Below are positions 1 to 7,643 of a stretch of 64,000 bases of DNA, one piece after another. Position 1 is the stretch's first letter; every line of letters begins with the position of its first letter. Location of the stretch: positions 62,001 to 126,000 of the forward strand of contig NZ_JADDUE010000006.1 of the NCBI RefSeq assembly GCF_016526145.1, read 5' to 3'. The notes beneath the pieces were generated by a model that saw nothing but the letters and a program-made list of their open reading frames with translations, was not told the DNA's origin and did no database searches. A program made the position numbers and the translations under genes. The DNA comes from Saccharopolyspora galaxeae (GTDB lineage: Bacteria; Actinomycetota; Actinomycetes; Mycobacteriales; Pseudonocardiaceae).

Positions 1-555
1 TACGTGGAGGTGCAGTCGGTGCCGCACGGCCAGGCGCCGCCGGTGTGGCTGCTGGGTTCCAGCGGGTTCAGCGCGCAGGTCGCCGGAGCGCTCGGCTTGC
101 CGTTCGCGTTCGCGCACCACTTCAGCGCCCGCAACACGATCCCGGCGATGGAGCTCTACCGCGAGTCCTTCCAGCCCTCGGCGGTGCTGGACGAGCCGTA
201 CGCGCTGATCGGTGTGCAGACCATCGCCGCGGACACCGACGAGGAAGCGCTGGACCTGACCCGGCCGATCGCGCTGAACATGCTCCGGCTGCGCCGCGGC
301 AGCCCCGGCCCGATCCCGAGTCCCGAGGAAGCGCGCGAATACCCGTACTCCGAGGTGGAGCAAAGCTTCGTGGACAGCTGGCTGGCCGACGCCGTCTACG
401 GCTCGCCGCAGCGCGTGCGCACCGAACTGGAGGAGCTGCGCGAACGCACCGGGGCGAACGAGCTCATGCTCACCGCGAACATGTACGACCGGGAGTCCAA
501 GCTGCACTCCTACGAGTTGATCGCCCGCGAATACGGGCTGCCCGGCGTGGCCTGA
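1..555 (+). CDS. LLM-class flavin-dependent oxidoreductase, C-terminal part (5' end outside window)
   Basis: The reading frame is open from base 1 to the TGA at 553-555, so the true start lies to the left of the window. About 184 residues are visible. They match the C-terminal half of luciferase-like monooxygenases, which use reduced flavin or F420: a WLLGSSGFSAQVA segment, then LGLPFAFAHHFSARN, then the family's terminal helix region with a GSPQRV motif (GSP, binding of flavin phosphate in relatives) and an ANELMLTANMYD strand. The family call is firm, the substrate is unknown. The next gene on the same strand starts about 135 bases downstream. Confidence 0.85.
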   Translation, partial: YVEVQSVPHGQAPPVWLLGSSGFSAQVAGALGLPFAFAHHFSARNTIPAMELYRESFQPSAVLDEPYALIGVQTIAADTDEEALDLTRPIALNMLRLRRGSPGPIPSPEEAREYPYSEVEQSFVDSWLADAVYGSPQRVRTELEELRERTGANELMLTANMYDRESKLHSYELIAREYGLPGVA

Positions 556-691
556 ACAGCGCCTCGAGCTGCGCAGCGTGGTCGGCGCCACTATCCCACC
601 AGGTCACGCGCAGGCGTGGGAAAGCTGTGGCGTACGGTCGGACTGCTCGAAACGAAGCTGGCGAGCCGGCGGCGGGATTGAGGGGTCTGTG

Positions 692-1081
692 GTGAAGCCT
701 GGCGTGCTGGTCGCGTACCGGGTCATGGCGTACGTGACCGCGGTGCTGCTGATCTTGCTGTGCGCGACGATGGTGCTGAAGTACCTGTGGCCGGAGGGGT
801 CGGCGACCCAGCTCTTCGGTGACACCTGGACCACGACCATCGGCATCGGCCACGGCTACCTCTACATCATCTACTTGTTCGTCGCGCTGGTGACCACGGT
901 GCAGCTGCGGATTCCCTACGGGCGGATGCTGCTGGTGCTGCTGGCCGGCACCATCCCGTTCGGCGCGTTCTTCGCCGAGCGCAAAGTGGTGCTGTGGCAC
1001 CGGTTGCGCACCAGCGGTGAGCCGCTTCCGTTCGAGCGATCGAGCAGCGCGGCGGCTGCATCGGGGTCGACGAACTCATGA
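692..1081 (+). CDS. DUF3817 integral membrane protein
   Basis: A 129-residue protein with three hydrophobic segments (about residues 5-28, 48-70 and 75-97), the conserved GHGYLYIIYL motif typical of DUF3817, and a charged, Ser/Ala-rich C-terminal tail. Function is not established. In actinobacteria DUF3817 proteins often sit beside haem A/O biosynthesis genes, as here. I chose the GTG at 692 because GAGGGG lies 6 bases upstream; the GTG at 689 is equally in frame. Its TGA overlaps the ATG of ctaB (ATGA), so the two are almost certainly co-translated. Confidence 0.8.
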   Translation: MKPGVLVAYRVMAYVTAVLLILLCATMVLKYLWPEGSATQLFGDTWTTTIGIGHGYLYIIYLFVALVTTVQLRIPYGRMLLVLLAGTIPFGAFFAERKVVLWHRLRTSGEPLPFERSSSAAAASGSTNS

Positions 1082-2016
1082 CCTCAGTTCCCGAACGAGT
1101 CACCGACGAACCCACCACCTCCGCGGAGCCGAAGCGGCGCGGCGTGCTGGCGGCGTACCTGGCGCTGACCAAGCCGCGGGTCATCGAGCTGCTGCTGGTG
1201 ACCACCATCCCGGCGATGTTCCTGGCCGAGCGCGGCATTCCCTCGCCGTGGCTGGTGCTGGTCACGCTGGCGGGCGGTGCCATGTCCGCGGGCAGCGCGA
1301 ACGCGCTGAACTGCGTGGCCGACTCGGACATCGACGCGGTCATGCACCGCACCCGGAGCCGCCCGCTGGTCAGCTACGAGGTGCCGCGCAAGCACGCGCT
1401 GATCTTCGGGATCGTGCTGGGCGCGGCGTCGTTCGGCATCCTCGCGCTGGGCGCGAACCTGCTGGCCGCGGTGCTGTCGCTGGCGGCGATCCTGTTCTAC
1501 GTCTTCGTCTACACGCTGGTGCTCAAGCGCCGCACCTCGCAGAACATCGTGTGGGGCGGGGCAGCGGGCTGCATGCCCGTGGTGATCGGCTGGGCCGCGG
1601 TGGCGGGCAAGGTCGAGTGGCCCGCGCTGGTGATGTTCGGGGTGGTGTTCCTGTGGACGCCGCCGCACTTCTGGTCGCTGGCGATGAAGTACCGCGACGA
1701 CTACGCCAGCGCCGGGGTGCCGATGCTGCCGGTGGTGGCCACCCCGCGGCAGGTCTCGGCGCGGATCTTGGTCTACAGCTACGCCACGGTGGCCTGCACG
1801 CTGCTGCTGGTGCCCGCGACGAGCTGGATCTACGTCGCTTTCGCGGTGCTGGCGGGTACGGCGTTCCTGGTCGTGGCGCAGCGGCTGCACGGCGCGGTGC
1901 GGCGCAACGGGGTCGCCAATCCGATGGTGCTGTTCCACCTGTCGAACTCGTACCTGACGGTGCTCTCGGTGGCCATCGCGGTGGATGCGGCGGTCGGCCT
2001 GCCCAGCTTGGGCTGA
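1078..2016 (+). CDS. ctaB: Heme O synthase (protoheme IX farnesyltransferase)
   Basis: CtaB transfers a farnesyl group to haem B, giving haem O, the first committed step toward haem A for the aa3 cytochrome oxidase. The 312-residue protein has the UbiA-family pattern: LTKPRVIELLL near residue 30, the Asp-rich motif in NCVADSDIDAVMHRTRSRP (about residues 78-96), the second motif around WTPPHFWSLAMKYRDDY (residues about 193-210), and about nine membrane segments. Length is normal for the family. It overlaps the DUF3817 gene by 4 bases. Confidence in function is high; UbiA paralogues such as MenA lack this combination of motifs. Confidence 0.96.
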   Translation: MTSVPERVTDEPTTSAEPKRRGVLAAYLALTKPRVIELLLVTTIPAMFLAERGIPSPWLVLVTLAGGAMSAGSANALNCVADSDIDAVMHRTRSRPLVSYEVPRKHALIFGIVLGAASFGILALGANLLAAVLSLAAILFYVFVYTLVLKRRTSQNIVWGGAAGCMPVVIGWAAVAGKVEWPALVMFGVVFLWTPPHFWSLAMKYRDDYASAGVPMLPVVATPRQVSARILVYSYATVACTLLLVPATSWIYVAFAVLAGTAFLVVAQRLHGAVRRNGVANPMVLFHLSNSYLTVLSVAIAVDAAVGLPSLG

Positions 2017-2026
2017 GGCGTCCCGA

Positions 2027-2374
2027 TCACAGGTTGAGATGGCGTCGCAGCGCGGCGTCGAGTGCTTCGAGCGATTTGCGGGGCAGCGCGCCGATCCGGC
2101 TCCGGACCCGCGTGTAGGAGACCGCGCGCAGTTGTTCGGCCTGGGCCTTGGAGTCGTTGTCCAAACCGCACTCGGTCGCCCTCAGCAGCACTTGGAACGG
2201 CAGCACGCGGGAGATGTTCGAGGTCACTGGAACCACGGTGACGACCCCGCGGCCGAGCCGCTGGATGCTGCGGTTCGCGGCGTCGTTGCTCACGACGACA
2301 GATGGACGGGTCTTGTTCGCTTCCGAGGCTCGGACCGGCTCCAGCTCGACCCAGAAGATCTCACCGCGCCGCAT
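2027..2374 (-). CDS. MazF/PemK-family endoribonuclease toxin
   Basis: A 115-residue protein beginning MRRGEIFWVELEP, the usual opening of the MazF fold, followed by NKTRPSVVVSNDAAN and a VVTVVPVTSNI strand, both hallmarks of PemK-like toxins (the Arg and the Thr-Ser pair contribute to the RNA-cleavage site). Its start lies inside the end of the upstream antitoxin gene (14-base overlap), the normal order antitoxin then toxin. It cuts mRNA when freed from its antitoxin; cut specificity cannot be read from sequence. It converges on ctaB with only 10 bases between stop codons. Confidence 0.9.
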   Translation of the reverse strand: MRRGEIFWVELEPVRASEANKTRPSVVVSNDAANRSIQRLGRGVVTVVPVTSNISRVLPFQVLLRATECGLDNDSKAQAEQLRAVSYTRVRSRIGALPRKSLEALDAALRRHLNL

Positions 2375-2591
2375 CGCCGATTCCGTCGGCGGTCGTGGAG
2401 TCCCAGAGCTCGGAATCGCCGGACTCGTCCCACTCCTGCCATGCCGCTGCGTAAGCGTCTTCCAGATCGGCGCTGCGCAGTAGTTCGACGGCCTGGTGGA
2501 GCACCGCGGATCGCGAGCTGACGCCGGCCTGTTCGGCGTAGGAGTCGATGAACGCGACATCGTCCTCCGGCAAGCTCACACTCATCTTCAT
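2361..2591 (-). CDS. Ribbon-helix-helix antitoxin (MazE-type partner of the downstream toxin)
   Basis: A 76-residue protein. Residues 1-45 read as a ribbon-helix-helix DNA-binding domain: MKMSVSLPEDDVAFIDSYAE, then SRSAVLHQAVELL. Residues 46-76 are acidic and Trp-containing (QEWDESGDSELWD), as expected for the tail that wraps and neutralises the toxin. The ATG at 2591 is preferred; an in-frame extension to 2633 lacks family similarity. The pair is predicted to repress its own promoter, in the 2592-2601 gap or within the neighbouring membrane gene. Confidence 0.88.
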   Translation of the reverse strand: MKMSVSLPEDDVAFIDSYAEQAGVSSRSAVLHQAVELLRSADLEDAYAAAWQEWDESGDSELWDSTTADGIGDAAR

Positions 2592-2601
2592 ACCTGTGAT
2601 G

Positions 2602-3030
2602 CTACTGGCTTTGCCACCGCTTTCCCACCGCATTGAGCAACGCGGCCAGCAGCACTGCTACCCATGTGACGATCAGCGCCGTGCCCAGTCCGGCGAGGTA
2701 GTCGCCGTCGACCAGGCCGGGGTTGTGGTTCGGAGCGTACGCGCGCCACAGGAACGGCACGGCGATCGCCACCAGCACGGTGCTCACGACCAGCCCGGCC
2801 GCGACCGGAGCCCGCAGCGAGCTCGGCAGCAGCCTGGACAGCGCCCACCCGGCCGCCGCTGCCACCGGCATCAGCAACAGGTCGGTGAGCACCGGACCCG
2901 CTAGCAGCCATCCGGCCGTAGCGGTCGTGATCGACGGCTCGGCGAGCAACTGGTCGTACAGGAACCACCCGCCCAAGCCGATCATCGTCAGCCCGCCGAG
3001 CGCGAGGATCAGGCGCAACACGACGATCAC
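2602..3030 (-). CDS. Small membrane protein translationally coupled to the molybdo-oxidoreductase gene
   Basis: A 142-residue protein with four predicted membrane helices: IVVLRLILALGGLTMIGLG at the N-terminus, TAGWLLAGPVLTDLLLMPV, APVAAGLVVSTVLVAIAVP, and GTALIVTWVAVLLAALLNAV near the C-terminus. I recognise no characterised family. The GTG start at 3030 overlaps the TGA of the upstream gene (GTGA), so it is translated from the same mRNA as the sulfite-oxidase-fold protein and may be its membrane partner. That role is inference only. Confidence 0.75.
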   Translation of the reverse strand: MIVVLRLILALGGLTMIGLGGWFLYDQLLAEPSITTATAGWLLAGPVLTDLLLMPVAAAAGWALSRLLPSSLRAPVAAGLVVSTVLVAIAVPFLWRAYAPNHNPGLVDGDYLAGLGTALIVTWVAVLLAALLNAVGKRWQSQ

Positions 3031-4130
3031 AGGACCTCCACTCGCCGCAGCCACTTCGTCTGCATCACGCCCGGCCGGTTGGGAGCGATCAAGCGGCACG
3101 GGAAACCGTGATCGGGGTGCAGCGGTTCGCCGCCGAGCCGCAGCGCCAGCAATGTCAGCGGGTCGGCGGCGTGCGTGGGCGCGACCACGCTCGACGAGTA
3201 CGGCCCGGCGGCTTCCAGCGACGACACGCGCACCTGCGCGTCCGCGGGGGCGCCGACCGCGCGCAGCACGTCGGCCAGCCGCACTCCGCTCCAGACCGCC
3301 TGCTGGCTCCAGCCCTCCACGCAAGCGATCGGCAGCTCTGCCGTGACCTGCGGAAATGACTTCAGGTCGGGGAGGCTGAAGGTGCGAACCCCGCGCGGAC
3401 CGCGGACCTCCAGCCGCCAGCCGGTGTCCTGCGCGGAGTCGAGCACCCCGGCCGCGGCGGCGGTCCGGTTCACCGGCAGGCCCTGCGCTCCGAGCCGGGA
3501 GCGAGTGCCCAGCACCGCCACCTCGCGCAACCAGGGAACCGTCATTCCCGCGGTGACCGTGACCGCGGTGCCGACCGACAGCGCTGTCACCCCCAGAAAG
3601 CCCCTCCGGCTCACGAGCCGGCCCGGGCCGCGTTGCGCGGCGGGCTCGCGCGGTTCGCCCAGCGCCCGCCGGAACACCGGGATCTTCACCGCCGCGTGCA
3701 GCAGCAGCGATCCCACGGCGATCCAGCCCACGGCGAAGTGCACCTGCGGGAAGTAGAAGTTCCACGGGTAGTTCTGCGCGATGTTGAACAGGCCGGTCAG
3801 CAGCTCGAACGAAGCCGAAGTCACCAGCACCAGCAGCGACAGCCGCTCCAGCAGGTGCGGCAGCGAACGCACCACCGGGCGCTCGAACAACTTCGGCGCC
3901 ACGCTCCACAGCTTCGCGGCCAGCAGCGGGATCGCCGCGATTCCGCTGATCACGTGCACGCCCTGGGTGACGCGGTATAGGTTGACCGGCCGCGACGGCC
4001 AGTGGAACCAGCCCGGCGGGTGCTGGATCCCGTGGCTGATCAGGCCGGTGATCATGCACAGGCCGAAGGTCACCGCCAGCCACATCCCCAGGTGGCCCGC
4101 GGTGACCGGTTCCCGTCCCGCTCTCGTCAT
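3027..4130 (-). CDS. Molybdopterin-dependent oxidoreductase, membrane domain fused to SUOX fold
   Basis: A 367-residue protein in two parts. Residues about 15-175 hold four or five membrane helices with His residues (HGIQHPPGWFHWP, GVHVISGIAAI, VHFAVGWIAVG), resembling a cytochrome b561-like module. After SRRGFLGVTALSVG comes a sulfite-oxidase/YedY-type molybdopterin domain containing the expected cysteine ligand region (ELPIACVEGWSQQ, Cys about residue 275), a GVRLADVL motif, and DHGFPCRLIAPN. The ATG at 4130 has GGAAGG four bases before it. Substrate is unknown; relatives reduce oxidised methionine or S-/N-oxides. It is coupled to the small membrane gene downstream. Confidence 0.85.
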   Translation of the reverse strand: MTRAGREPVTAGHLGMWLAVTFGLCMITGLISHGIQHPPGWFHWPSRPVNLYRVTQGVHVISGIAAIPLLAAKLWSVAPKLFERPVVRSLPHLLERLSLLVLVTSASFELLTGLFNIAQNYPWNFYFPQVHFAVGWIAVGSLLLHAAVKIPVFRRALGEPREPAAQRGPGRLVSRRGFLGVTALSVGTAVTVTAGMTVPWLREVAVLGTRSRLGAQGLPVNRTAAAAGVLDSAQDTGWRLEVRGPRGVRTFSLPDLKSFPQVTAELPIACVEGWSQQAVWSGVRLADVLRAVGAPADAQVRVSSLEAAGPYSSSVVAPTHAADPLTLLALRLGGEPLHPDHGFPCRLIAPNRPGVMQTKWLRRVEVL

Positions 4131-4266
4131 GGCACCTTCCGCGATATCGGCCCGGCAGTTTCGGGCTCTCCTGGTTGTTCGGAGACCTCGCGGATTGCGA
4201 TTGCGACAGAACGGCGTGCTCGCGGCTGGTGTCCACATCGGACGGACGGCGCGCTCGGGACGCCGA

Positions 4267-4920
4267 TCACCGCATGACGCGCGCCATGTCCCGCACGGCC
4301 CGGGTGGTGCCCTTCACCGAGCCGGTCACCTTGGACCGGGTTCCGGCGGTGCGGGGCCGGTAGTCGATCGGCAGCTCGGCGACCCGCCAGCCCGCCTGCT
4401 GCGCGCGGAGCAGCAGCTCCAGCGGATAGCCGAACGCACGGTCCTGCACGCCCAGGTCCAGCAGCTCCTGCCGCCGGGCGCAGCGCACCGGGCCGATGTC
4501 GTGCACCGGCAGACCCCGGCGGCGCAACAGCCCGGCGAGCACGGCGTTGCCCGCTTGCGCGTGCCACGGCCAGGCTCCGCGGGTGGTCGGGACGCGGCGG
4601 CCCACGGACAGGTCGGCGGTGCCGGAACGCACGCGCTCCACCAGTTCGGGCAGCACCGCTGCGTCCATCGAGCCGTCCGCGTCCAGGAAGCACACGATCT
4701 CCGCATCGGCGGCTTCCAGGCCGGTGTGCACCGCGGCGCCGTAGCCGCGCCGCGTCTCGTGCAGGACTTGCGCGCCGTGATCCGCGGCGACTTCGGGCGA
4801 TCCGTCGGCGGAGCCGTTGTCCACCACGATCGCCCGGTAGTCGCCGGGAATCGCGGCCAGCACGCCGGGCAGCGCGGCGGCCTCGTCCAGGCAGGGCAGG
4901 ATCACGTTCACGGAACTCAT
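4267..4920 (-). CDS. Family 2 glycosyltransferase
   Basis: A 217-residue GT-A enzyme: N-terminal VNVILPCLDEAAALPGVL, IVVDNGSADGSPEVA (nucleotide-sugar binding), and FLDADGSMD supplying the DxD-type metal site at about residues 78-84. Later VRCARRQELLDLG and the C-terminal RTAGTRSKVTGSVKGT match the dolichyl-phosphate/undecaprenyl-phosphate glycosyltransferase-like subgroup. No C-terminal membrane helices are present, so it is probably a cytoplasmic transferase. The ATG at 4920 is preferred over a TTG at 4929. Acceptor and sugar cannot be deduced. It stands alone between the molybdoenzyme pair and a maleylpyruvate-isomerase-like gene. Confidence 0.88.
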   Translation of the reverse strand: MSSVNVILPCLDEAAALPGVLAAIPGDYRAIVVDNGSADGSPEVAADHGAQVLHETRRGYGAAVHTGLEAADAEIVCFLDADGSMDAAVLPELVERVRSGTADLSVGRRVPTTRGAWPWHAQAGNAVLAGLLRRRGLPVHDIGPVRCARRQELLDLGVQDRAFGYPLELLLRAQQAGWRVAELPIDYRPRTAGTRSKVTGSVKGTTRAVRDMARVMR

Positions 4921-5076
4921 GCCGACCAAGCTAGAGCCATCGGCGATCGTGAGTTACCGCGGGACGGTCCAGCCACCTTCGAGCGCGGCGCGGCGTGGCC
5001 CGCTGCGTCGCGTCGCGAGTGGCTGCCTGCCTCGTCCGATCGGCGTCGGCGCGGTCCGTTTCCGCGGTGAGCGTGC

Positions 5077-5700
5077 TCATCGCAGCACCGGGAACACCGG
5101 GCTGCCCGCGCGCCCGGTGGCGACGTCGATGAAGTTCACCGGATCCGCGATGCCCGCGAGCAGCGCGACGGTGTCCCGAACCGGGGCACCGGCCATCGGA
5201 CCCGGCACGTCCAGCTCCAGCGCGGCGGCCATGTCGAAGTAGTGCACGACCGCCTCCATCAGCGCCAGCCGCAGCGCTTCGCCGATCTGCACGGTTCCGT
5301 GCCCGCCGTAGTCGAAGTTCCGGCTCAGGTCCCGGGTGCGCATGTCCGCGAGCACTTCGGGCGCCACGGTGGCGAACTGCTCGACCAAGTCGCCCATCGA
5401 CCGGTCCTCGGTGCTGCGCACCGCGGCGTCGCGGATCGAATCGGCTCCGGTCTCGGCGATGCCGCCCGGTTGTTGGAGGTGACGCAGCAGCGATGCCGCG
5501 TCCGGGAAGCTCGGAGCCGCCGACGCGGTCTCGCTGCGGATCACCGCTGCGAGCGTCGCAGGCGCGTCGGCGTAGTGCGCGTAGACGTGCCGCACGTTCC
5601 AGCCGTCGAGCCTCGTCGGCGTGTCCCACCGAGCGTCCGGCAACGACTTGCCCAGTTCCGCCCAGCCGCGCCACGCCTGGCCCAACGCATCCAGGATCAT
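5077..5700 (-). CDS. Maleylpyruvate isomerase-like, mycothiol-dependent/DinB-fold protein
   Basis: A 207-residue protein with the actinobacterial maleylpyruvate isomerase N-terminal four-helix pattern: W-x-ELGKSLPDARWDTPTRLDGWNVRHVYAH near residues 14-43 (W..PT.L.GW.V.....H is the family signature), and a histidine-bearing helix LMEAVVHYFDMAAAL around residue 165. In characterised members such as the Corynebacterium enzyme three histidines bind zinc and mycothiol is the thiol cofactor; the exact reaction of this one is unknown. ATG 5700 has GGGGGAA just upstream; an ATG at 5727 is the alternative. Not clearly in an operon. Confidence 0.78.
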   Translation of the reverse strand: MILDALGQAWRGWAELGKSLPDARWDTPTRLDGWNVRHVYAHYADAPATLAAVIRSETASAAPSFPDAASLLRHLQQPGGIAETGADSIRDAAVRSTEDRSMGDLVEQFATVAPEVLADMRTRDLSRNFDYGGHGTVQIGEALRLALMEAVVHYFDMAAALELDVPGPMAGAPVRDTVALLAGIADPVNFIDVATGRAGSPVFPVLR

Positions 5701-5876
5701 GGTTCCCCCATTCCGTCCCGCCGTCATTGGAGCACGTCCGCGGCTTCGGCCGGGTGCGATTCGGTGGGAGAACCGGTGGCGAGCCACTGCACGGTCCCGG
5801 CGGCGCGCCATGCGCACGGGGGGCTTTCGGGGCTCGCCATTGCTCGGCGAGCCCCGCGGCAGCAAGCCCGAAGCGG

Positions 5877-6665
5877 TCAGGCCAGCGACGGCGCCACGCC
5901 GCCGTCGACGCGCAGTGCCGCGCCGCTGCTGGCCGAGCCCGCTTCGGAACCCGCGTACAGCACCAGGTTCGCGACCTCTTCCGGCCGGATCAGGCGGCCG
6001 AGCAGCGAACTCGGCCGCTCCTGCGCGATGAACCGCCGCTCGGCTTCCTCGAACGGCACGTCCGAGCCGATCCGGCTGCGGATGAACTCCTCCACGCCCG
6101 GAGTCAGCGTCGGGCCGGGCAGCACGCTGTTCACGGTGACGCCGCTGCCCGCGACCTCTTGCGCCATGCCGCGTGCGACGGACAGCTGGGCGGTCTTGGT
6201 CATCCCGTAGTGCACCATCTCGGTCGGGATGAAGATCGACGACTCGCTGCTGATGAAGATCACCCGGCCCCAGCCGCGCTGCACCATCCGCGGCGTGTAG
6301 TGCCGCGCGAGCCGCACCCCGGACAGCACGTTGACCTCGAAGAACCGGCTCCACTCCGCATCGCTGATCTCGAAGACGGGCTCGGCGCCGAAGATCCCGG
6401 CGTTGTTCACCAGCACGTCCACGTCGGGCAGTTCGGAGATCAGCGAGTCGGCGCCTTCCGCGGTACCGATGTCGGCGGCGATGCCCCGCACGGTGCCGCC
6501 GGTCTCCGCGCGGATCGTCGCCACGGTGTCGTCGACCCGTTGCTCGGAACGCCCGTTGACCACGACCTCGGCGCCCGCGCGGGCGAAGGTGGTGGCGATG
6601 GCTTGGCCGATGCCGCTGGTCGAGCCGGTGACCAGCGCGGTGCGCCCGGTCATGTCGGTGTTCAT
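5877..6665 (-). CDS. Short-chain dehydrogenase/reductase (SDR)
   Basis: A 262-residue classical SDR. The Rossmann glycine motif TGSTSGIGQAIA is at residues 13-24, a basic NGRSEQRV after beta-2 favours NADPH, and NNAGIFG lies near residue 83. The catalytic Ser is in FISSESSIF and the Tyr-Lys pair in MVHYGMTKTAQLSVARG (Y-x3-K, about residues 145-149). The conserved C-terminal RPEEVANLVLYAGS and DGGVAPSLA close the domain. The substrate is not predictable. The ATG at 6665 fits the usual MTGRTALVTG opening; upstream in-frame sequence is not family-like. Confidence 0.9.
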   Translation of the reverse strand: MNTDMTGRTALVTGSTSGIGQAIATTFARAGAEVVVNGRSEQRVDDTVATIRAETGGTVRGIAADIGTAEGADSLISELPDVDVLVNNAGIFGAEPVFEISDAEWSRFFEVNVLSGVRLARHYTPRMVQRGWGRVIFISSESSIFIPTEMVHYGMTKTAQLSVARGMAQEVAGSGVTVNSVLPGPTLTPGVEEFIRSRIGSDVPFEEAERRFIAQERPSSLLGRLIRPEEVANLVLYAGSEAGSASSGAALRVDGGVAPSLA

Positions 6666-6848
6666 CGCTGCTCGCTTTCCTGGTGGCTGCTCGTCCGGCG
6701 GGGCTGCCGGAGACACCTTCGCCATACCCCGTGCTGAGTCCGGTGCATCGCGCGGTCGTGCATCCGGCAGTGCCGGTTCCGCAACGAGCAGCGAGCCGGA
6801 CCACCGCTTTGTTCCGCGATGTGTCCGGGCGCACGGCCCGCGGGTCGC

Positions 6849-7454
6849 TCAGCCGGGCTTCTGCCAGGTCAGCGAGTAGCGCCACAGCAGGTGCCTGCGG
6901 AACCGGCTGCCCGGCAGCAGGTGTTCGGCCGCCCGCCGCACCTGGCCCCAGCTCATGTCCGGGTCCCGCACCGGCATTCCCGGTGCGTCGCCGCAGCCGC
7001 CGTGGCGCCGCGCGCGCACTTGGTGAGCGGGCAGACCTGCGAGCGCGGCCGCCCAGTCCAGCGGGGTCCGGTTGCGCGCGAGGCCCACGATCACGAGCCG
7101 ACCGCCGGGGGCGAGCAGCCGCACCATGCTGCCGACGGCCGCGGCGAACTCCATGTGGTGGATCGCCGCGACGCTGCTGATGAAGTCGTACCCGGCGGCT
7201 CTGGACTCGTCGTGGAACTCCAGGAAATCGGCTTCCACGAAGGAAAGCCCGGGGGAGTCGGCGCGCTCCCGCGCCGCGCCGATCATGCCCGGGTCGCGGT
7301 CGATCCCGGTGACCCGCTGCGCGCGTCCCGCCAGCTCGCGCGCGAGCCTGCCGTCACCGCAGCCGACGTCCAGCGCTTCCGCGCAGCCTTCGGGCACTTC
7401 GTCGAGCACCAGCGGGTAGTAGTGCACGTTGTGGTTCCACTGATCAACCGCCAC
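6849..7454 (-). CDS. Class I SAM-dependent methyltransferase
   Basis: A 201-residue protein with methyltransferase motif I DVGCGDGRLARELA at residues about 29-42, motif II acidic end TGIDRDPGMIGAA (about 49-61), and post-motif VEADFLEF. A C-terminal VGLARNRTPLDWAAALAGLP and WRYSLTWQKPG also occur in a small family of actinobacterial methyltransferases of unknown substrate. Start codon is GTG (MAVDQWNHNVHYYP). It is monocistronic as far as can be seen; the metE terminator lies just upstream. Confidence 0.88.
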   Translation of the reverse strand: MAVDQWNHNVHYYPLVLDEVPEGCAEALDVGCGDGRLARELAGRAQRVTGIDRDPGMIGAARERADSPGLSFVEADFLEFHDESRAAGYDFISSVAAIHHMEFAAAVGSMVRLLAPGGRLVIVGLARNRTPLDWAAALAGLPAHQVRARRHGGCGDAPGMPVRDPDMSWGQVRRAAEHLLPGSRFRRHLLWRYSLTWQKPG

Positions 7455-7547
7455 GGGCCCAAGCTACCGAGCCGAATGTGACCGTGGTGTTGCCGAACGC
7501 ACTCGTTCGCGCAAGGCGAATCCGAGTCTTCGCCCCGGAGCGAAAAG

Positions 7548-7580
7548 CGGGGGCACGCCCGGGCGCTGGGCGTGCCCCCG
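7548..7580 (-). terminator. Intrinsic-type terminator hairpin of metE
   Basis: A perfect 13-bp inverted repeat (CGGGGGCACGCCC / GGGCGTGCCCCCG) with a 7-base loop sits 64 bases past the metE stop codon. There is no clear U-tract, which is common for actinobacterial terminators. It separates metE from the methyltransferase gene on the same strand. Confidence 0.8.
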
Positions 7581-7643
7581 CCGAAACGCCGGGGACGCGA
7601 GGCGGCGGTGGGAAGGGAAACCGCCCGCGCCACCGGCGATGGA

